Source: Thermoanaerobaculia bacterium
Lineage (GTDB): Bacteria > Acidobacteriota > Thermoanaerobaculia > Multivoradales > UBA5704
NCBI GenBank assembly: GCA_025937035.1
Contig: JAICSG010000038.1
Location: forward strand, 1-13,648
Direction of reading: 5' to 3'
Length of the DNA: 13,648 bases
Part shown: in pieces, positions 1 to 9,100 of the stretch
How positions within the stretch are numbered: position 1 is the first letter of the stretch
How the letters are laid out: each line of letters starts with the position of its first letter
Position numbers and translations under genes: made by a program
The notes under the pieces: model-generated
The model's input: only the letters and a program-made list of their open reading frames with translations
Databases searched by the model: none
What the model was told of the DNA's origin: nothing

Positions 1-1130
1 ACCTTCCGCGAGGAGGGGGGCGAGCCCGCGCAGGTGATCGCCGAGCCGGCCCCCTTCCCTCTGCCGCTGATCGATCTCCAGGGCCGTCCGGAGGCGGCCG
101 CCTGCCTGCGGGACGAGGAGGCGCGCCGGCCGTTCGACCTCGGCCGCGGGCCGCTCCTGCGGACAACCCTGCTGCGCCTCGGCCCCGAGGAGCATGAGCT
201 GCTGGTGACGATGCACCACATCGTCTCCGACGGCTGGTCCACGGGGGTGCTGGTGCGCGAGCTGGAGGCGCTGTACGAGGCCGGCGTAAGGGGCGCGTCC
301 AGCCCGCTGCCCGAGCTGGCGGTGCAGTACGCGGACTTCGCCACCTGGCAGCGCCGCCACCTCGCGGGCGAGCGGCTGGACGCCGAGCTCGCCTGGTGGC
401 GCCAGCGTCTCGCCGGGCTGCCGCCCGCCCTGGAGCTGCCGGCGGACCATCCGCGGCCGGGCGTTCCCAGCGGGCGGGGGGCGGTGCGCGAATTCGCCGT
501 GCGCGGCCTGGACGCCGCGGCGCTCGGCCGCCTCTCGCGGCGGCACGGCGCCACGCCGTTCATGACCCTGCTGGCCGTCTTCGCCGCCCTGCTCGGCCGC
601 CTCACAGGCGCCGAGGACCTGGCCGTGGGCACCCCGGTGGCCGGGCGTGCCCGCCTGGAGACCGAGCCGCTGATCGGCTGCTTCGTCAACACGCTGGCGC
701 TGCGGATCGACCTCACGGGAGCCCCCGACCTCCCCGCGCTGCTGGGCCGGGTGCGGGAGACCACGCTGGCGGCCTACGCCCACCAGGAGATGCCCTTCGA
801 GCGGCTGGTCGAGGAGCTGGCGCCGGAGCGCGACCTCTCCCGCAGCCCGCTCGTCCAGACGATGATGGGGTGGGAGGAGGCCCCAGCCCCGGAGCCACGG
901 CTGCCGGGGCTGGAGGCGCGGACGGTGCCCGTCCTCACCGGCACCGCCAAGCTCGACCTCAGCTTCGTCCTCCATCCGGCTGACGGCGGTCTCGCCGGAG
1001 CGCTCGAATACGCCACCGACCTGTTCGAGCCGGCGACGGCGGCCCGTCTGGCGGGGTATTACGAGGCGCTGCTCCTCGCCACCGCCGCCTCCCCCGGCGC
1101 GCGGCTCGCGGAGCAGCCCCTCCTCTCACC
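1..1130 (+). other. Condensation domain (C1), 5' truncated by window edge
   Basis: This domain forms the peptide bond between the upstream chain and the amino acid on T1. The active-site motif C3 reads HHIVSDG (214-234), with the second His and the Asp present, so it should be catalytic. Later motifs are also intact: C4 YADFATWQ, C5 LIGCFVNT, C6 HQEMPFE and C7 RDLSRSPL. The SDGWS form of C3 and the general sequence fit an LCL domain, which joins two L-residues; this is inference, because motif C1 lies outside the window. There is no sign of the dual condensation/epimerisation type. It serves here as the full-length reference for the vestigial C domain at about 6302-6925. Confidence 0.95.
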
Positions 1131-3033
1131 GGCCGAGCGCCGGCAGCTCGTGGTGGAGTGGAACGGCGCGCCGGACGGCCCGGAGCCGTCCGCCGCCCGG
1201 CTGTTCGCCGCCCAGGCCGCCCGCGCGCCGGAGGCGGTGGCGCTGGTCCTGGCGGGGGGAACGGTGACCTATGGCGAGCTCGACCGGGAGACCGGCCTTC
1301 TGGCGCGGCGGCTGCGGGCCCTGGGCGTGGGCCCGGAGCGGACGGTGGGGATCCACCTGCCGTCGTCCGCCGCGACGGTGGCCGCCGTGCTCGCCATCTG
1401 GAAGGCGGGCGGGGCCTGGCTGGCGCTCGACCCCGACTATCCCACCGAGCGGCTCGCTTTCCTCCTGGAGGATGCGGGCGCCGCGGCGGTGATCACCACG
1501 GGGGAGCTGGCGGGCGCGCTGCCGGCGGGTCCCGCGCGGGTTCTGGCGCTCGACACCGGCTGGGAGGAGGAGCCCGGCGCCGCGCCCGCCGGAGATCCGC
1601 CGGAGATCCCGGAGAGCCTCGCCTACGTCGTCTACACCTCGGGCTCGACCGGCCGGCCGAAGGGGGTCGGCGTCGATCACCGGTCGCTGAGCCGCCACCT
1701 CCGTAACGTCGCCGCGGTCTGGGAGCTGACCGCCGCGGACCGGGTGCTGCAGCTCCATTCACCCAGCTTCGACCCCTGGCTGGAGGACGTGATGGCGCCG
1801 CTGCTCGCCGGCGCCGCCGTGGTGGTGGCCGGCGCCGGGAGCTGGGAGCCCGCCGGGCTGCTGGAGCGCGCCGCCGCGTTGGGGGTCACAGTGCTCAACC
1901 TGCCCACCGTGGTGTGGCGCCAGTGGGTACGCGAGGCGGCGGCCGGCGCGGCGCCGGAGCACCGGGTGCGGCTGGCGTCGGCGGGCGGTGAGCCGATGCC
2001 CGGCGCGGTGGCGCGGCTCTGGTGGGCCTCGCCGCTGTCGCCCATCCGGCTGCTCAACAGCTACGGGCCGACCGAGGCGGTGGTCAGCATGGAATTCCAC
2101 GAGATCGGCCGCGCGGCGGCCGAGCGGGCCGGCGCCTCCCTGGAGGTCGGCCGCCCGGCCGCCGGGCGCAGCGCCTACGTGCTCGACCGCGGCTTGAGCC
2201 TGCTGCCCGCGGGCGTCCCCGGCGAGCTGTGCCTCGGCGGCCCGCTGCTCGCCCGCGGCTACCTGGGCCGGCCCGAGGCGACCGCCGAGCGCTTCCTGCC
2301 CGACCCCTTCGCGGCCGAGCGGGGGGACCTGCCCGGCGCCCGGCTCTACCATACTGGCGACCTGGCGCGCCGGCGGCCGGACGGGGTCCTGGAGATCCTC
2401 GGCCGCGCCGACCGCCAGATCAAGGTACGCGGCTTCCGCGTCGAGCCGGAGGAGATCGAGGAGGCGCTCGTCCGCAGCCCGCTGGTCAGCCGGGCGGTGG
2501 TGCTGGCGCGCCCCGGGCCCGGCGGCGAGGTCCGCCTGGTGGCGGCCGTGGTGCCGGCGCCCGGCGCGGCGCCCACGGCGGACGGGCTGCGGGAGCACCT
2601 CGGCGCCGCCCTCCCCGCGTTCATGGTGCCGTCGGCCTTCGTGCCGCTGGAGGATCTGCCACTGACCCCCAACCGCGCCAAGGTCGACCGCCGGGCGGTC
2701 GAGCGGCTGGTGGACGCCGCCTCGCCGCTGCGCGCCGCCGCCTCGCGGCCGCCGCGCACGCCGGTGGAGGAGCTGGTGGCGGGGGTGTGGAGCGACCTGC
2801 TGGCGGCCCCCGTGGGGGCCGAGGACGACTTCTTCACGCTGGGCGGCCACTCGCTGCTGGCCGTCCAGCTCGTCTCGCGGCTGCGCGACCTGCTGGGGGT
2901 CGAGCTGGCGGTGCGGACGGTGTTCGAACGGCCGACCGTCGCCGGGTTGGCCGAGATTCTGGAGCCGAGGCTCCGCGCGGCATTGCTGATGGACGCCGCG
3001 GGTCATGCTCATGAGGAGAGCTCCAATGGATGA
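1..3033 (+). CDS. NRPS, C-terminal part: C (partial)-A-T
   Basis: This is the 3' part of a gene for a non-ribosomal peptide synthetase, a cytoplasmic multi-domain enzyme that activates an amino acid and adds it to a growing peptide. The frame is open from base 1 and the first codons read as the end of condensation motif C2, so the gene starts upstream; the GTG at 34 is internal. 1010 codons are visible, followed by a TGA stop. Domain order is condensation (window codons 1 to about 375), adenylation (about 396-905) and carrier (about 918-990). A tail of about 20 residues rich in His, Glu and Ser follows. No thioesterase or reductase is present, so the chain must pass to another protein, most simply the product of the overlapping downstream gene. 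The A domain has an odd A10 motif, described in its own entry. NRPS identity is certain; the amino acid used is not known. Confidence 0.97.
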   Translation, partial: TFREEGGEPAQVIAEPAPFPLPLIDLQGRPEAAACLRDEEARRPFDLGRGPLLRTTLLRLGPEEHELLVTMHHIVSDGWSTGVLVRELEALYEAGVRGASSPLPELAVQYADFATWQRRHLAGERLDAELAWWRQRLAGLPPALELPADHPRPGVPSGRGAVREFAVRGLDAAALGRLSRRHGATPFMTLLAVFAALLGRLTGAEDLAVGTPVAGRARLETEPLIGCFVNTLALRIDLTGAPDLPALLGRVRETTLAAYAHQEMPFERLVEELAPERDLSRSPLVQTMMGWEEAPAPEPRLPGLEARTVPVLTGTAKLDLSFVLHPADGGLAGALEYATDLFEPATAARLAGYYEALLLATAASPGARLAEQPLLSPAERRQLVVEWNGAPDGPEPSAARLFAAQAARAPEAVALVLAGGTVTYGELDRETGLLARRLRALGVGPERTVGIHLPSSAATVAAVLAIWKAGGAWLALDPDYPTERLAFLLEDAGAAAVITTGELAGALPAGPARVLALDTGWEEEPGAAPAGDPPEIPESLAYVVYTSGSTGRPKGVGVDHRSLSRHLRNVAAVWELTAADRVLQLHSPSFDPWLEDVMAPLLAGAAVVVAGAGSWEPAGLLERAAALGVTVLNLPTVVWRQWVREAAAGAAPEHRVRLASAGGEPMPGAVARLWWASPLSPIRLLNSYGPTEAVVSMEFHEIGRAAAERAGASLEVGRPAAGRSAYVLDRGLSLLPAGVPGELCLGGPLLARGYLGRPEATAERFLPDPFAAERGDLPGARLYHTGDLARRRPDGVLEILGRADRQIKVRGFRVEPEEIEEALVRSPLVSRAVVLARPGPGGEVRLVAAVVPAPGAAPTADGLREHLGAALPAFMVPSAFVPLEDLPLTPNRAKVDRRAVERLVDAASPLRAAASRPPRTPVEELVAGVWSDLLAAPVGAEDDFFTLGGHSLLAVQLVSRLRDLLGVELAVRTVFERPTVAGLAEILEPRLRAALLMDAAGHAHEESSNG
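1186..2712 (+). other. Adenylation domain A1, substrate unassigned, altered A10
   Basis: This domain activates an amino acid with ATP and loads it on T1. Core motifs visible are A3 YTSGSTGRPKG (1633-1665), A5 NSYGPTE (2056-2076), A7 YHTGDL (2347-2364) and A8 around 2401-2450 (IKVRGFR). Aligning by eye to the GrsA pocket positions gives the ten-residue code DPENSGSVSK. I do not recognise it. An acidic residue at pocket position 239 and Asn at 278 recall ornithine/lysine-type codes, so a basic substrate is a weak inference. The A10 motif is unusual: where families have PNGKVDR, this reads PNRAKVDR (2668-2691). The invariant Lys (2680) is kept, but the Gly before it is Ala and one residue is inserted. 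The domain is otherwise full length, so it is probably active. Confidence 0.93.
2755..2975 (+). other. Peptidyl carrier domain T1
   Basis: This carrier (thiolation) domain holds the activated residue as a thioester on a phosphopantetheine arm. The attachment motif is LGGHSL, with the Ser codon at 2851-2853. The helix preceding it (EELVAGVWSDLL) and the segment following it (FERPTVAGLAEIL) are typical. It is the last domain of the gene-1 protein, so the thioester must be taken by a C domain on another polypeptide. The C domain at the start of the overlapping gene is the natural partner. The remaining tail of about 20 residues could take part in docking, but no known docking-domain signature is recognisable. 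Confidence 0.95.
3013..3033 (+). promoter_or_regulatory. Shine-Dalgarno and 8-bp gene overlap (translational coupling)
   Basis: A purine-rich GAGGAGAG stretch (3013-3020) containing AGGAG lies 7 bases before the ATG at 3026. That ATG starts gene 2 inside the last codons of gene 1, whose TGA stop is at 3031-3033. The strong ribosome binding site and the start of homology shortly afterwards fix this ATG as the start. The overlap indicates one transcript and coupled translation, which suits two proteins needed in equal amounts. There is no room for a promoter or terminator between the genes. Confidence 0.85.
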
Positions 3034-3154
3034 TCGCTCGAAGCTGGTGAAATCGCTCTCCGCGGACGAGCTCCGCAAGCTGATGGAGAAGCTCAAGAAG
3101 GGGCAGGGGGCGGGGGTGGAGCGCATCGGCCGCGCCCCCCGGGACGGTGCCCCG
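3026..3154 (+). other. N-terminal helical leader before C2
   Basis: The first 43 residues precede motif C1 and are rich in Lys, Glu, Leu and Asp (for example SLSADELRKLMEKLKK), which predicts one amphipathic helix followed by a Gly/Arg linker. NRPS proteins that begin with a C domain often carry such a short helical segment, and in some systems it contributes to docking with the carrier of the upstream protein. Docking to T1 of gene 1 is inference; no characterised docking-domain type is recognised. Confidence 0.6.
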
Positions 3155-6100
3155 CTGCCGCTCTCCTTCGCCCAGGAGCGCCTCTGGTTCCTCGACCGCC
3201 TGGGCGCCGGCGCCGGGCTCTACAACGTGCCCGCGGCCGTGCGCCTGGCCGGCCGGCTCGACGCCGGGGCCCTGCGCCGCACCTTCGAGGAGATCGTCCG
3301 CCGCCACGAGGCCCTGCGCACCACCTTCGACGTCCGCGACGGCGTCCCCTTCCAGGTGATCGCGGAAGGCGCCGCCGTCCCCCTGCCGGTGGCCGACCTC
3401 GCCGGGCTGCCGGCGGCGGCGCGCGAGCGGGAGATGCTGCGGCTGGCCACCGAGGAGTCCGTGCGGCCGTTCGACCTCCGGCGCGGGCCGCTGTTCCGCG
3501 CCGCCCTCTTCCGGCTGGGCACGGAGGAGCACGTCCTCGCCCTGACCATCCACCACGTGGTCTCCGACGGCTGGTCGATCGGGGTGCTGATCCGCGAGAT
3601 GGTGGCGCTCTACGACGCCTTCTGCGCCGGCCGGCCGTCGCCCCTGCCGGAGCTCCCCATCCAGTACGCCGACTACGCGGTCTGGCAGCGCCGGCGCCTG
3701 AGTGGCGAGGCGCTGGAGAAGGAGCTCGCCTTCTGGCGCGAGCGGCTGGCCGGCACGCCACCCCTGGAGATGCCCACCGACCGGCCGCGGCCGGCGCAGG
3801 TGAGCTTCCACGGCGGCCACCGGGAGATCGAGATCGCCGCCGGGCTCCTGCCGCGCGTCCACGCCCTCGCCCGTGAGGCGGAGGGGACGCTGAACATGGT
3901 CCTGCTGGCGGTCTTCGAGACCCTGCTGCTGCGCTACAGCGGCCAGGCCGACTTCGCCGTCGGCACGCCGGTGGCCAACCGCAACCGCAGCGAGACCGAG
4001 GGGCTGATCGGCTTCTTCGTCAACACCCTGGCCCTGCGCTCCAGCGTGGCCAGCGGCCTCGCCTTCCGCGACCTGCTGCGGCGGATCCGCGAGGAGGCGC
4101 TCGCCGCCTTCGCCCACGAGGAGATGCCGTTCGACAAGCTGGTCGAGGAGCTGCAGCCGGAGCGCGAGGCGGGGCGCAACCCGATCTTCCAGGTGGTGCT
4201 CACGCTGCAGAACCAGCCGCGGCCGGAGCTCACCATGGGGGGGCTCGCCCTCTCCCTGGTCGAGGTCGAGACCGGCACCGCCAAGTTCGACCTCATCTTC
4301 TCCTGGAGCGAGGAGGCGGGGCGGCTGCTGGGGAACGTCGAATACAACGGCGCGCTGTTCGACGGCGCCACGGCCGAGCGGCTGGGGCGGCATTTCTCTA
4401 CCCTGCTCGCCGGCGCTGTGGAGGACCCCGGCGCCACCCTCTGGGAGCTCCCCCTGCTCGACGAGGCCGAGCGCCGCGAGACCCTGATCGACTGGAACCG
4501 GACGGCGCTCCCCTACCCCTCCGAAACCCCCGTCCACGAGCTGTTCGCGGCCTGGGCGGAGCGGACGCCGGAGGCGGTCGCCGTCGAATGCGAGGACGCC
4601 CGGCTGACCTACGCGGAGCTCGAGGGCCAAGCCAACCGGCTGGCCCACCGCCTGCGCCGCCTGGGCGTGGGCCCCGAGGAGCTGGTGGTGCTGGCCATCC
4701 CCCGGTCGCTCGCGATGATCGAGGGGATGATGGGCATCCTCAAGGCCGGCGGCGCCTATCTGCCGCTCGATCCCACGCAGCCGCGGGACCGCCTGGCCTT
4801 CCTGGTCGAGGAGTCGCGGCCGGCGGCGGTGGTCACCCTGGAGGAGCACCTCGCCGCCCTGCCTGAATTTGGAGAGCGAGCGGTCTGCCTCGACCGCGAC
4901 CGCGCGAGCCTGGCGGGGGAGCCTGCGGTGAGCCCGCGGAGCGGCGTCACCGCCGACAACCTGGTCTACGTGCTCTATACCTCGGGCTCGACCGGCCGCC
5001 CCAAGGCGGTGGCGGTCCCCCACCGTGGCCTGGTGCGGCTGGTGGCCGGCGCCGACTACGCCCGCCTGGACGCCGGCGAAACCTTCTTCCAATTCGCGCC
5101 GCTCTCCTTCGACCCCTCGACGCTGGAGATCTTCGGCGCCCTCGCCAACGGCGGCCGGCTGGCCGTGGCCCCGGCCGGGCCCTTCTCGCTGGCCGAGCTG
5201 GGCCACGTCATCCGCCGCCACGGGGTGACCACCCTCTGGCTGACCTCGGGGCTGTTCCATCAGATGATCGAGGAGGGGCTGGACGACCTGCGCGGCGTGC
5301 GCCAGCTCCTCTCCGGCGGCGACGTGCTCTCGCCGCCGCACGTCCGGCGGGCCCTGGAGGCGCTGCCCGGGGTCGAGCTGATCGACGGCTACGGCCCCAC
5401 CGAGAACTCCTGCTTCACCACCTGCTACCGGGTCGACCGCGACGATCCGCCGGGCGCCTACGTGCCGATCGGCAAGCCGATGGCCAACACCACGGTCTAC
5501 ATCCTCGACCGCGAGATGCGGCCGGTGCCGGTGGGGGTCCCCGGGGAGCTGCTCACCGGCGGCGCCGGCCTCGCCCGCGGCTACCGCGGCCGGCCGGAGC
5601 TGACCGCCGAGCGCTTCGTGCCCAGCCCGTTCGCCGGCGATCTCGATCCCGCGGGGGCCCGCCTCTACCGCACCGGCGACCTCGCGCGATGGCGGCCGGA
5701 CGGCAACGTCGAGTTTCTCGGCCGTATGGACAACCAGGTGAAGATCCGCGGCTACCGCATCGAGCCGGGCGAGGTGGAGACGGTGCTCGCCGGGCATCCG
5801 GCGCTCGCCGAGCACGCCGTGGTGGTGCGCCGCGAGGATTCGGGCGAGAAGCGGCTGGTGGCCTACTACGTCCCCTCCGCGCCGGTCACCCCGGCGGAGC
5901 TCAAGGGGCATCTGGGGGCCAGCCTGCCGGCCTACATGATCCCGTCCGCCTTCGTCGAGAGGGCGGAGCTGCCGCTGACCGTCAGCGGCAAGGTGGACCG
6001 CCGCGCCCTGGCGCTCCTGGAGGCGCCGGCCGGCGAGGGCCCGGCCGGCGACTACGTCGAGCCCCGGACCGGCACCGAGCGGCGGATCGCGGAGATCTGG

Positions 6101-9100
6101 AGCGACCTGCTGGGCCGCGAGCGGATCGGCGCCCACGACAGCTTCTTCGACCTCGGCGGCCACTCCCTGCTGGCCACCCGCGTGCTCTCCCGCCTGCGCG
6201 AGACGCTGAAGGCCGACCTCTCGCTGGCGGTGGTGTTCGAGCGGCCGACCCTCGCCGGCCTCGCCGAGGCGGTCGAGGAGGCGCTGGGGGAACGGCCCGC
6301 GGAGGACCCCGCCCAGGATCTGGGGTGGTGGCGGGAGCATCTGAGCGGCGCCCCCACGGTCCTGGAGCTGCCCACGGACCACCCGCGGCCGGCGGTGGCC
6401 TCGGGCGCCACCGGCCGGGAGCCGCTGGAGCTGGAGGCGTCGCGGCTCGCCCTCCTGGCCGCCTTCGCGGCGGTGCTCTCCCGCTACGCGGACCAGCCCG
6501 AGCTGCTGGTGGGCGTGCCGCTCAGCGCGCCGCTGCCGCTGCGGATCGACCTCTCGGGGGACCCCGCGTTCCAGGAGCTGCTGGACCGGGTGGGCGAGGA
6601 GACGCGGGCGGTGGAGGCCCATCCGGGGGTGCCGTTCGAGCGCCTCGCGAAGGAGCTGGCTCCTGACGCCGGCCGGGACCGCCATCCGCTCTTCCAGGTG
6701 ATGGTGGGCGAGGCGCCGGAGGCCGCGGAGCTCGACCTCAGCCTCGGTCAAGGCTGGATCGAGTACCGCCGCGACCTCTTCGAGGGGGCGACCGCGCGGC
6801 GCCTGGGCGGCCATCTGCGGACGCTGCTGGCGGCGGCCACGGCCGATCCGGGGACACGGATTTCGGATCTGCCGCTGCTCACGGCGGAGGAGCGGGGTCA
6901 GCTCCTGGCCTGGCGCCGGTCGCCCGGCACCTGGGCACTGCCCGGCACGGCGCACGGCCTGTTCGAGGAGGCCGCGCGGCTGCGGCCCGAGGCGGTGGCA
7001 CTGGTGGCGGGGGAGCGGAGCCTCACCTATGGCGAGCTGGAGCGCCGCTCCGGGGCCCTGGCCCGCGCGCTGCGGCGGCTGGGGGCGGGCCCCGAATCCC
7101 GTGTGGGCCTCTCGGCCGAGCGCTCGTTCGACCTGGTGGTGGGCATCCTGGGTGTGCTGCGCTCCGGCGCCGCGCTGGTCCCCCTCGACCCGGCCCATCC
7201 GGCGGAGCGGCTGGAGCTGCTGCTCGCCGACTCCGGCCTCTCGGTGGTGGTGGCGCAGGAGAGGACGGCGGCGAAGCTGCCGGCCGGCGGTCCGCCGGTG
7301 GTCCTGCTGGAGGGGGTGGAGGACGCTGCGGGCCTGGCTCCGAAGGTCGAGGTCCCGGGCGCGGCCCTGGCCTACGTGATCTACACCTCGGGCTCGACCG
7401 GCCGCCCCAAGGGGGTCGGGATCTCCCACGCCAACATCGTGCCGATGCTGCGCTGGAGCATCGAGACCTTCGGCCTCCGGCCCGGCTCGCGGGTGCTCCA
7501 GAGCCTCTCCTACGCCTTCGATTTCGGCCTCTGGGAGATCCTGACGGCGGTCGCCTCGGGGGCGGCGCTGCACATCCCGCCGGTGGCGGAGACGGGCGAC
7601 GCCGACGCCTTCGCCCGGCGGGCCCTGGCGGAGGGGATCGACGTGGTACACGCCACACCGTCCTTCTTCCGGGCGGTGGCGGAGACGGGGACCCGGCTGG
7701 AGGGGCTGCGGGTGCTCCACCTGGGCGCCGAGGCGCTGAGCCGGGCCGCGGTGGAGCGGCTGGCCGCGGCGGTCGGGCCGGGGTGCACGCTCTACAACGG
7801 CTACGGCCCCACGGAGGTGACGGTCAACAGCCTGCTCTTCGAGATCGGCCGGCCGGGGAGCCTGCGCGGCGGCGAGCGGACGCCGATCGGCCGTCCGTCG
7901 GCCGAGAACGCGGTCTACGTGGTCGACCCCAACGGCGCGCCGGTGCCGGTGGGGGTGCCCGGCGAGCTGTGGATCGGTGGGCCCGGGGTGGCGCGCGGCT
8001 ATCTCGGGCGGCCGGAGCTGACGGCGGAGAGATTCATCCCCGACGCCTTCGGCGGCGAGGCCGGCGGACGCCTCTACCGGACCGGCGACCTGGTGCGCTG
8101 GCGGGTGGACGGCACCGTGGAGTTCCTGGGCCGGGTGGACCACCAGGTGAAGATCCGCGGCTTCCGCGTCGAGCCGGGGGAGATCGAGGCCGTCCTGCGC
8201 CGGCACCCCCGGGTGCGCGAGGCGGTGGTGGTGCCCTGGGAGCGGCCGGGCGGCGCCGTGCTGGTGGCCTACGTGGTTTCCGGGGAGACCCCCGGCGAGC
8301 TGCGGGGCTTCCTGCGCGGGTGCCTGCCGGCGGCGCTGGTGCCGTCGGCCTTCGTGCGTCTGGACGAGCTGCCGCTCACCCCCACGGGCAAGGTGGACCG
8401 CCGGGCCCTGCCCGCGCCCGATCCCGGCACCGATGAGGAGCGGGAGGCCCCCCGGACGCCGGCCGAGGAGGCACTGGCGCGGATCTTCCGGGGGATCCTG
8501 GGCGTCTCCGCGGTAGGGCGGACCGACTCCTTCTTCGACCTCGGCGGCCACTCCCTGCTGGCCACGCGGGTGGTCTCGCGGGTGCGCAAGGATCTGGGGG
8601 TGGACCTGCCGATGCGGGCCCTGTTCGAGGCGCCCAGCGTGGCGGGGCTGGCGGAGCGGCTGGAGGCGGCGGGCGCCGCCCTGCCCGCCGCCGTCGAGCC
8701 GGCGCGGCGGGAGGGGGGGCTGCCGCTGTCGTTCGCCCAGGAGCGGCTCTGGTTCCTGGAGCAGCTCCAGCCCGGCACCTCCGCCTACAACATCCCCATG
8801 CTGGTGCGTCTGCGCGGACCTTTGAGCCCCGCCGCCCTGGCCAGCGCGCTGCGCGAGGTGGTCCGCCGCCACCAGGTGCTGCGCGTCACCTTCGGCGACC
8901 TGGACGGCCAGCCGGCGCAGTGGGTGTCGCCGGAGGCGGACCTCCCCCTGCCGCTGGCCGATCTGTCGGCGCTGCCGGAGGGGGTCCGCGAGCCGGAGCG
9001 CCGGCGGCTGGCCGACCGGGAGGCCCAGCTCCCCTTCGACCTCGCCCGCGGGCCGGTGCTGCGCGGCCTGCTCTTCCGGCTCGACCCCGGCGAGCACGTG

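Larger units (their letters stand above)
6142..8565 (+). repeat. 36-bp exact direct repeat in the T2 and T3 carrier motifs
   Basis: Bases 6142-6177 and 8530-8565 are identical and cover the carrier motif with its Ser codon. They are 2388 bp apart, exactly 796 codons, so recombination between them would remove or duplicate one deltaC-A3-T3 unit in frame. Similarity in this motif is expected from protein conservation, but identity at all synonymous sites over 36 bp suggests recent duplication, gene conversion or strong codon bias. Confidence 0.75.

Noticed and set aside
34..36. GTG at 34 as the start of gene 1
   Set aside because: The frame is open to base 1 and codons before 34 continue the condensation domain just after motif C2, so the true start lies upstream of the window.
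2022..3014. Frame-shifted + strand open frame inside gene 1
   Set aside because: Its product is Arg/Gly/Ala/Pro-rich with no motifs, a shadow of the A and T domains in the true frame.
3000..3060. Promoter or terminator between the two genes
   Set aside because: The genes overlap by 8 bp, and no hairpin with a T-run or promoter-like spacing is visible in this GC-rich junction.
6302..6925. deltaC as an epimerisation or other C-superfamily variant
   Set aside because: Epimerisation and cyclisation domains have both lobes and a HHxxxDG or DxxxxD motif. This segment has only the C-terminal half and aligns to C6, C7 and the C-A linker of ordinary C domains.
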